Below, piece by piece: positions 23,558 through 28,940 of a DNA stretch of 37,969 bases. The stretch is taken from positions 1-37,969 of the forward strand of contig JAJQJM010000018.1 of NCBI GenBank assembly GCA_021323475.1, given 5' to 3'. The notes beneath the pieces are model-generated. The model had not been told where the DNA came from and searched no databases. It saw nothing but the letters and a program-made list of their open reading frames with translations. How positions within the stretch are numbered: the first letter of the stretch is position 1; each line of letters begins with the position of its first letter. The DNA is from Vampirovibrio sp. (GTDB lineage: Bacteria > Cyanobacteriota > Vampirovibrionia > Vampirovibrionales > Vampirovibrionaceae). Both the position numbers and the translations under genes were made by a program.

Positions 23558-23767
23558 ATGAATGATGAGTTTGAAAAACCGTTTGGGCGGCCAAGTGGGT
23601 GGGGTCCTGAACTAGGAAAAGGAAAAAATGTGGGGCACCACGCGCCTGAAAAGATCCATTCCTTATTAAGAGAGGCCAAAGTCAAAAGGCTTCTCTCACG
23701 TATGGCCCTAGACCCTGAGTTTAAAGCACGTATCTTGGTTATGGTGGATGAGGTAGATAAGGTATAA
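23558..23767 (+). CDS. Small phage protein, apparently leaderless (69 aa)
   Basis: The frame reads MNDEFEKPFGRPSGWGPELG and ends MALDPEFKARILVMVDEVDKV. No ribosome site precedes the ATG. The -10 TATACT ends seven bases before it, so an mRNA beginning at the ATG is expected, as for the lambda repressor transcript from PRM. The N-terminus has a GRPSG segment; the C-terminal half is helical and basic then acidic. No HTH is evident. It stands where a lysogenic gene would be. Function unknown. Confidence 0.6.
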   Translation: MNDEFEKPFGRPSGWGPELGKGKNVGHHAPEKIHSLLREAKVKRLLSRMALDPEFKARILVMVDEVDKV

Positions 23768-23781
23768 TCAGGATAACTTTA

Positions 23782-23848
23782 CCCACCTTCGCTCAGTTGT
23801 CTGACACGGTGGGGCTTTTGAGAAGCCCAGCTTAACGGCTGGGTTTTT
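23782..23848 (+). terminator. Tandem terminators after the leaderless gene
   Basis: The first is CCCACC (23782-23787) pairing with GGTGGG (23808-23813), with an inner CAG/CTG helix, then GCTTTT. The second is CCCAGC (23826-23831) pairing with GCTGGG (23838-23843), then TTTTTCG. The second is the better one and resembles the leftward terminator before the late operon. Confidence 0.7.
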
Positions 23849-23854
23849 CGTTTG
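23839..23854 (+). repeat. 16-bp direct repeat, copy 1
   Basis: CTGGGTTTTTCGTTTG occurs here as the 3' part of the terminator and again at 23969-23984. The second copy lacks the matching upstream arm, so it no longer forms the hairpin. Confidence 0.7.
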
Positions 23855-24113
23855 AACTCACAAGGATTACTTGTTAGTTGAACTTGTCGGGATTTCCGAC
23901 AGGTTGCCATTTATTGCGGACGCCCGCAAAAAACACCGTAGAGTATTTACTCGACGCTTACTCGACGACTGGGTTTTTCGTTTGCTCATTCATCTGCATA
24001 CCATATCGAGGATGTCCTCAGAATGGTCTGTTGTTTAATCATCTTTAAGATCTGAATTGTTAGATAAGATTTCAATAAGTGTAGTTACCTTGAGTAACTT
24101 GGTTCCTTTATAG
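23849..24113. other. Intergenic repeat cluster beside the integrase
   Basis: No gene is seen. The stretch holds an inverted repeat CTTGTCGG/CCGACAGG (23883-23903), two direct repeats TACTCGACG spaced 11 bases apart (23948-23956 and 23959-23967), and an inverted repeat AGTTAC-CTTGA-GTAACT (24083-24099). A third AGTTAC lies at 24112-24117, at the very end of the integrase gene. Helically phased repeats next to an integrase gene could be arm- or core-type recombinase sites or excisionase sites. Confidence 0.45.
23969..23984 (+). repeat. 16-bp direct repeat, copy 2
   Basis: Identical to 23839-23854. The preceding bases (GCTTACTCGACGA versus GCTTAACGG) suggest a decayed duplication of the terminator with a short insertion. 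Confidence 0.7.
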
Positions 24114-25193
24114 TTACTGCCCGCGCAGATAATCTACAGCTTGCATTTCATCAATCATCACATATTCCATTGTGGTTTTTATGTCCGTGTGGCCTAGTAG
24201 TTTTTGAGCAACTGGTAAAGGCATCCCATTTTTAACGTTTACCGTTGCAAAGGTGCGGCGTAAACCGTGAGGGGTTATATCAAGCTTAGCTTTTTTGGCC
24301 ACTGTCTTAATCCGATACCACACCCTGTTTGCATCAAGAGGCTGGCCTGTCCGACTGACTAACAAGTTGGTGTGTTCAGTTTCAGGCCTGGTTTTTAAAT
24401 AGTCTGTAATCTGCTGAACTAAATCATTTGGAATTCCAACCCGTCTATCTTTAAAACCTTTACCCAAGTGAACGCGAATAATCCGCTCTTTTAGGTCTAC
24501 TTGGCTTAAACGGAGGTTGCAAGCTTCTGAAACCCGTAGCCCGACATAAGACATAACCATCATTAGGGTTCGAGTCGAAACAATATCGTAGTCTGTACGA
24601 TTTGTTTTATAGGTATCGTTTACCGACAGGAGTTTTTTAAGATCGTCATACGTTAAAACCGTTTTTCTGGCTGGATAAACACGTCTTGGCAACAAAGCTT
24701 TGGTATCAATCAGATCTTTCTCTGTTCTTACTCCTTTATATATAAGGAAACCAATTATTGAACGATAAGCCATATAAAACCGCAAACGGATGCCATAATG
24801 GCAATTTCGGTTTTCATGGTCTACACCAACCATTGATAATGCGAGCCTGAGTTTTTCTATGGTTATGTTTTCAAGCCTCTTTGGCTCTTTTAGGTATTCC
24901 CAATAATCTTTCATCCCTTGTTCATAGTGCTTTATAGTGCTTGGGTTAACCGGCTTCCTTGTGAACAGCCCACTTCGAAGCGCAGACCTCCATTCTTTCT
25001 CGATTTCCCCATATTGATCCACTCCACCTCCGCCCAGTAATTGCTGGATGGCGCCATCTGATATCTCCCAATAGTCGCGCTTGCCCCTGAACGCTTTCCG
25101 CCCAGATATCTCGCCGCTGTTTAACATACGCCGCAAGGTGGATTCCGGCTTGCCGGTTAAACGGGCCGCCTCTTTCAAATCATGCCAGTTCAT
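24114..25193 (-). CDS. int: Tyrosine recombinase (integrase) with N-terminal HTH domain (359 aa)
   Basis: The catalytic domain is complete: Arg220 in GLRVSEA, Lys245 in GKGFKDRRVG, His309 and Arg312 in HGLRR, His335 in LGHTDI and Tyr344 in MEYV. A SAM-like core-binding domain covers about residues 60-165. The first about 52 residues (MNWHDLKEAARLTGKPEST, continuing through SGRKAFRGKRDYWEIS) form an HTH with wing of the excisionase/MerR type, replacing the usual arm-binding AMPylated-free beta domain of lambda-type integrases. AAGGAG lies five bases before the ATG. The gene is at the right end of the prophage with its 5' end towards the host. It would carry out integration and perhaps excision. 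Confidence 0.92.
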   Translation of the reverse strand: MNWHDLKEAARLTGKPESTLRRMLNSGEISGRKAFRGKRDYWEISDGAIQQLLGGGGVDQYGEIEKEWRSALRSGLFTRKPVNPSTIKHYEQGMKDYWEYLKEPKRLENITIEKLRLALSMVGVDHENRNCHYGIRLRFYMAYRSIIGFLIYKGVRTEKDLIDTKALLPRRVYPARKTVLTYDDLKKLLSVNDTYKTNRTDYDIVSTRTLMMVMSYVGLRVSEACNLRLSQVDLKERIIRVHLGKGFKDRRVGIPNDLVQQITDYLKTRPETEHTNLLVSRTGQPLDANRVWYRIKTVAKKAKLDITPHGLRRTFATVNVKNGMPLPVAQKLLGHTDIKTTMEYVMIDEMQAVDYLRGQ

Positions 25194-25213
25194 TTTTGCT
25201 CCTTCCCAACAAC

Positions 25214-25242
25214 ATAATAAACGCCAAAATAAATGCGATCAA
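25214..25242 (-). promoter_or_regulatory. Integrase promoter
   Basis: Read leftward: TTGATC (25242-25237), 17-base spacer, TATTAT (25219-25214), with the integrase ATG about 20 bases further. A tandem GAACGC repeat just upstream could be a control site. Confidence 0.55.
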
Positions 25243-25314
25243 GAGTGCGTTCGCGTTCATTTTTTTGAACTACATTAATTAAAGTGTTGTTGGTATTAGC
25301 GGATAAAAACCCCT

Positions 25315-25348
25315 ACAAAATAAAAACCTGTAACATTGCTGCTACAGG
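25315..25348 (-). terminator. Leftward terminator upstream of the integrase
   Basis: Read leftward, CCTGTA (25348-25343) and TACAGG (25332-25327) pair around a 10-nt loop, then TTTTTATTTT. It would shield the integrase promoter from host transcription. Confidence 0.65.
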
Positions 25349-25601
25349 GTTGGACATAGGCTGGGTTGAAATCTGTAAAAAATTTGTCTGTATTTGAAAT
25401 CCTTTCGATTGGGTTTCAAAGGCAGTCAATTTAGGGTTGTGATGACTCGCTCGCTCTCTATATCTAAATAAAAACAATCAAATGCTTGAAATTGCCCCAG
25501 AGGTTCTAAACATTAAGCAATTTTAAATAGTCCATATATAAATTGGGGGCAACTATCCCTTAATGCCCCATGGGCCCTTCACGTTTGCTTTTTTCTGTCT
25601 T

Positions 25602-25705
25602 GTCATTGCGAGTGGCTGGCGGGAGCGCGGCAATCTGTTGCCTGTGCACAAGGTATGAAGGGGGGACATAGCAGATTGCTTCGTCGTTTCACACCTCGCA
25701 ATGAC
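25602..25705. repeat. Palindromic dispersed-type repeat (about 104 bp)
   Basis: Outer arms GTCATTGCGAG (25602-25612) and CTCGCAATGAC (25695-25705) are perfect inverted repeats, and inner arms GCAATCTG (25630-25637) and CAGATTGC (25672-25679) pair inside them. This sequence type (CATTGCGAG ... GCAATCT ... AGATTGCTTCGTCG ... CTCGCAATGAC) is a well-known family of intergenic palindromic repeats found in many unrelated bacterial genomes. It has no transposase and no coding frame. Confidence 0.8.
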
Positions 25706-25782
25706 GTAAGGGAACTGGCATCCGTTTGAATCGCCAATGCGAATCCTTCCCCATATTGACGATAGCGGCAGGAAGCCCGCAA

Positions 25783-25813
25783 AAGAAAAACCACTAGAGA
25801 GTTCCCTAGTGGT
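25783..25813 (-). terminator. Terminator of the leftward TPR gene
   Basis: Read leftward, ACCACTAG (25813-25806) and CTAGTGGT (25797-25790) form a perfect eight-pair stem with an 8-nt loop followed by TTTTCTTTT. It ends transcription of the host gene at 25840-26445. Confidence 0.85.
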
Positions 25814-25839
25814 ACAAGGTGTGTCCAGTGGAGATAAAC

Positions 25840-26445
25840 TTACGGATTGCTTTGGCCTATCGCCGTTGCGTCAGGGGCGGAAACAACCTCCAGGCTGAGT
25901 TGCTTGGCTTTGGCCTTGGCTTTATAACGATCGCGGGACAGGCGATCCAGAATATGGCTGTAGCAGCTCAGCAGGTATTGGTATTCTTCTTTGGGCAGGC
26001 GGTTTTCCGCTGTTTTCAGCAGGTACCGGGCCTGACGGTATTTCTTCAACCGCAGCAGCAGTACGATGTTCTGATCGTAAAGGCTTGGCAGCAGATAAGA
26101 CTGGTAGGGCTTGATTTGCTGAAACGCCCGAACACAGCATTCCAGGGAATCCCGGTATTTGCCCAGCACATCCAGCACCCCGGCGCAGGAGATGAGTGCC
26201 TCCACGCAATTGGGATCAATGGACAGCGTTTTCTGGAAGGTTTCCAGCGCTTCGTTATCCCGGTTCAGGCAATAAAGAATATCGCCGCGCAGGACCAGCG
26301 CCCGAACGTCTTCCGGTTCAATTTCCAGGGTTTTCTCAACCAGCTCCAGGGCGGCCTCGTAATCCCCTTCATAGATAAACAGGTCACCGGCTGTCTTCAG
26401 ATACCGCTCGGCTGAGAAATTCAGAACCTTCGTTAAAAAATTCAT
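25840..26445 (-). CDS. Tetratricopeptide-repeat protein (201 aa)
   Basis: The start has GAGGGA about six bases before the ATG. Four to five TPR units are visible from residue 18 on (AGDLFIYEGDYEAALELVEK, LVLRGDILYCLNRDNEALET, ISCAGVLDVLGKYRDSLECC and a weaker one near YDQNIVLLLRLKKYRQARYL). There is no signal peptide, so it is a cytoplasmic protein-interaction scaffold. It is a single-gene unit, divergent from the larger TPR gene. The binding partner is unknown. The base composition is host-like, which marks the chromosome side of the junction. Confidence 0.8.
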   Translation of the reverse strand: MNFLTKVLNFSAERYLKTAGDLFIYEGDYEAALELVEKTLEIEPEDVRALVLRGDILYCLNRDNEALETFQKTLSIDPNCVEALISCAGVLDVLGKYRDSLECCVRAFQQIKPYQSYLLPSLYDQNIVLLLRLKKYRQARYLLKTAENRLPKEEYQYLLSCYSHILDRLSRDRYKAKAKAKQLSLEVVSAPDATAIGQSNP

Positions 26446-26829
26446 CGTGATCCCTCACTCTCTACAGAACGGTGATTTGTTTAATTTATCTTATCAAATT
26501 GCCTACAGCCTGCGTCCGACACTATTCTGGACGTTCGCCCCAAACGATTGTTCATAGCGGCTTTTATTGCTTCCACAAATGTATAATCATCTATTTGTTT
26601 ACTCTACAAGCTGTGGAAACTACAAAATACACGCCTAGTGTCATTGTTCAGGAAGTAATAAATTGTAACAATATAACGATTATTGTAGTAGTTTGTTGGG
26701 TTTTGGTTTGAAATATTTGCCCTCCGGCTTGTCAATTCAGGAATCTGGGGGAAGCGGGACGGCGAGGCATCGGTCAGCATGGAAGCAAGTGCCCTTCCAT
26801 GGGTCGAAGCAATTTTTCCGAGGACGATG
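26446..26829. other. Divergent intergenic region with clustered ATTGT half-sites
   Basis: No gene is seen in this 384-base gap between two divergent TPR genes. Four copies of ATTGT or its complement lie close together: 26643-26647, 26662-26666, 26668-26672 (complement) and 26682-26686. The middle pair makes the palindrome ATTGT-A-ACAAT and the last two make ACAATA/TATTGT with a 7-base spacer. They look like binding sites of a dimeric regulator. I could not assign clear promoters. Confidence 0.4.
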
Positions 26830-28653
26830 ATGCCAGCCCCCAAACCTTCCAAAGCTCGCCTATCAGGCTTGAGTACGCGATTCATAATTGGCTGGATTGC
26901 GTTATTCGTGCTGGCCTCCTGGGCCTTTGCCTGGGAAGCTTACGCCAGAACGCCTCTGCAGGGTTCCGCTACTGTGGATGAAGAACTGCCGGAACCGAGG
27001 GAAGCATATTATCCGCGTCACAAGTCCATTGCCCAGGCCGATAGCTGGGTGGCCCAATATAAGTTAAAAGCCGCCGAAGCGGTTTACCGGCAGGTGCTGA
27101 AGCTCAATCCCAAACATCCCGCCGCCTGGAACGGCCTGGGAAAAGTGGCCTACTTTAAAACCACCTCCTCCAACCAGAATCTGCGGGACCAGACCGAGGA
27201 TTTGTATAGTGAAGCGATTCAGAACTTTATGACGGCCCTGCGCTACCAGCCCGGCTATGTGGAAGCGCATGTCAATCTGGCGTCAGTGTATATGGAGCAA
27301 GGTCGTTTCGCGGATGCCGCCGATCACCTGACCCAGGCGCTTCGACTGCGCCCGAACGATGATTATGCGCTGGCCAAGCGCGGTGAATGGCTGGTCCGGC
27401 AGGAGCGCTTTACGGAAGCCATGCCGTATCTTCAAAAGGCGATTCGGCGCAATTCCGCCAACGCGGGGGCGCATTACTACCTGGCCGTGGCTCAAGCGGC
27501 CCGGAATGAATTGGACGCCGCCCTGGATAATCTGAATAGCACCTTATGGCTGGATCCGGTGAATGCCCCGGCGCATTACCAGATGGGCCTGATTTATGAA
27601 CGGCAGGGAAGCGGCGCGGCTGCGGTCGAACATTATCTGAAAGCGGTTTCTCTTAAGCCGGAACTGGAAAAGGCCCGGTTAAAACTGGCGGATTATTACG
27701 AGCGGCGTGGTGATGTGACCTCCGCGCTGGAGCAGTTGAAAAATGTGCTGGATTCCACGGATGCGCCGGACTGGGCGTTGACCGACAGGATTGCGAAGTT
27801 GTCCATCCGCAATCAACAGGCGGCTCAGGCGGTTCATACCTACCGAGCCTGGCTGAACGAGCATCCCGACGATGCACAGGCGGCAACGGCGCTCTCGGTT
27901 GCCAAGGCCCAACTTGCCAAGCAAAAATTGCGGGACGATGACCTGATTAGTCAGGGGGAAGCCAAACGCTACGCCGAGCAGGCCATTAAGTACCAGCCCA
28001 ATAATTTTGAGGCCCGTATGATGAACGCCAAGCTTGATCAGGAAATGGGGGCACCTTCGCCCCTGGCTGGAAAAGAGCCGGCCCTGGTGGATGTGGCCTT
28101 GCAAAAGCAGGTGTTTCAGCCTTACCAGTCCTTTGAGAAGGGCGAGTTGCTGCTGGCTCGCTACCGGTTTCAGGAGGCGGAGCAGGCGTTTCGTCAGGCC
28201 CGTTTGGCCGGTGAGGGCAATCGCAGCGAAATGGTGTTCGGCGAGTTGTTTTTAGCCAAGGGATTGCCTGCCTTGGCGGAGGAAGCCTTCCGGCGGGTGC
28301 TGAAGGAATTGCCCGGCAATGCCTCGGCCCGGCTGGGAATGGCCAAGGCGGAAGATGCCCGTGAACAATCGCGGGTGCTGGTTGCCGAAGCGCAACTGAA
28401 CAATCGCAAAAACGCCGTGCCGGTGGCTATCCTGCAACTGGAAAAAGCGCTGAAGTCCAATGTGAAAAACGCTCAAGCCCATTACCTGCTGGCGCAATTG
28501 TATGAAAAATCCGATGAGTACGCGCCTGCGGCTGATCACTATTATGCTTATCTCCAATTGGAGCCTCACGCCAAAAATGCGAATAGCGTGAAACATAAAA
28601 TTGAAAGCCTGAAGCAGAAAATTGCCAGGCAAAAAAGCCAAGGCAAGCTCTAA
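26830..28653 (+). CDS. Signal-anchored tetratricopeptide-repeat protein (607 aa)
   Basis: Two adjacent ATGs (26827 and 26830) follow GAGG; the second has the better spacing of six. Frame extension upstream to 26779 is possible but has no ribosome site. Residues about 16-38 (FIIGWIALFVLASWAFAWEAYA) form a signal peptide or anchor, so the protein acts outside the cytoplasm or at the membrane. At least eight TPR units follow (for example AEAVYRQVLKLNPKHPAAWN, FADAADHLTQALRLRPNDDY, TEAMPYLQKAIRRNSANAGA), with a second block near the C-terminus after a less regular middle. Large exported TPR proteins serve as assembly platforms in envelope or polysaccharide export systems. No catalytic domain is present. 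Confidence 0.8.
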   Translation: MPAPKPSKARLSGLSTRFIIGWIALFVLASWAFAWEAYARTPLQGSATVDEELPEPREAYYPRHKSIAQADSWVAQYKLKAAEAVYRQVLKLNPKHPAAWNGLGKVAYFKTTSSNQNLRDQTEDLYSEAIQNFMTALRYQPGYVEAHVNLASVYMEQGRFADAADHLTQALRLRPNDDYALAKRGEWLVRQERFTEAMPYLQKAIRRNSANAGAHYYLAVAQAARNELDAALDNLNSTLWLDPVNAPAHYQMGLIYERQGSGAAAVEHYLKAVSLKPELEKARLKLADYYERRGDVTSALEQLKNVLDSTDAPDWALTDRIAKLSIRNQQAAQAVHTYRAWLNEHPDDAQAATALSVAKAQLAKQKLRDDDLISQGEAKRYAEQAIKYQPNNFEARMMNAKLDQEMGAPSPLAGKEPALVDVALQKQVFQPYQSFEKGELLLARYRFQEAEQAFRQARLAGEGNRSEMVFGELFLAKGLPALAEEAFRRVLKELPGNASARLGMAKAEDAREQSRVLVAEAQLNNRKNAVPVAILQLEKALKSNVKNAQAHYLLAQLYEKSDEYAPAADHYYAYLQLEPHAKNANSVKHKIESLKQKIARQKSQGKL

Positions 28654-28804
28654 CCCGGCTGTAAATTTTACCAAATCGTTAGCAACGCAGGGTATTTGTG
28701 GCGTTGAGGTGGTAGCAAGCCCGCAAATGGCTGATGAGTACGATGTTCTCAACTGGTATTGCTTGCCTGATGATTGACGACGGCTACCATTTATACTTTG
28801 TGTT

Positions 28805-28833
28805 TTTAAAAAATCCCTAGTTTGAGCTATAAT
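28805..28833 (+). promoter_or_regulatory. Promoter of the radical SAM-rng operon
   Basis: A perfect TATAAT (28828-28833) with a weaker TTTAAA -35 (28805-28810) at 17-base spacing. Transcription would start near 28840, leaving a leader of about 100 bases before the chosen ATG. Confidence 0.6.
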
Positions 28834-28940
28834 GCAGACAAGTTTATGTGGCCCATCTGTGACGACCGTATCCATACTGTTTGGCGGATGCTACTGCGGC
28901 CCAACCCGTTTACCAGAATTTTTTAACGACTGGCTCACTG

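Larger units (their letters stand above)
25194..25789. other. Phage-host junction region without genes
   Basis: Apart from the integrase promoter (25214-25242), this AT-rich stretch holds a leftward terminator (25315-25348), an inverted repeat TTTGAAATCC/GGGTTTCAAA with one mismatch (25393-25402 and 25411-25420), and a dispersed-type palindromic repeat (25602-25705). No tRNA is recognised. The right attachment site probably lies here, but without the left end it cannot be located. Confidence 0.5.

Noticed and set aside
23839-23984. The 16-bp direct repeat as attL/attR core
   Set aside because: Copies are only 130 bases apart and enclose no gene; they are better explained as a duplicated terminator tail.
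25602-25705. Insertion sequence or MITE tied to a transposase in the window
   Set aside because: No transposase gene and no target duplication visible; the sequence is a known kind of palindromic intergenic repeat.
25603-25794. 63-aa minus-strand frame in the junction region
   Set aside because: It runs through the palindromic repeat and the terminator, so coding is unlikely.
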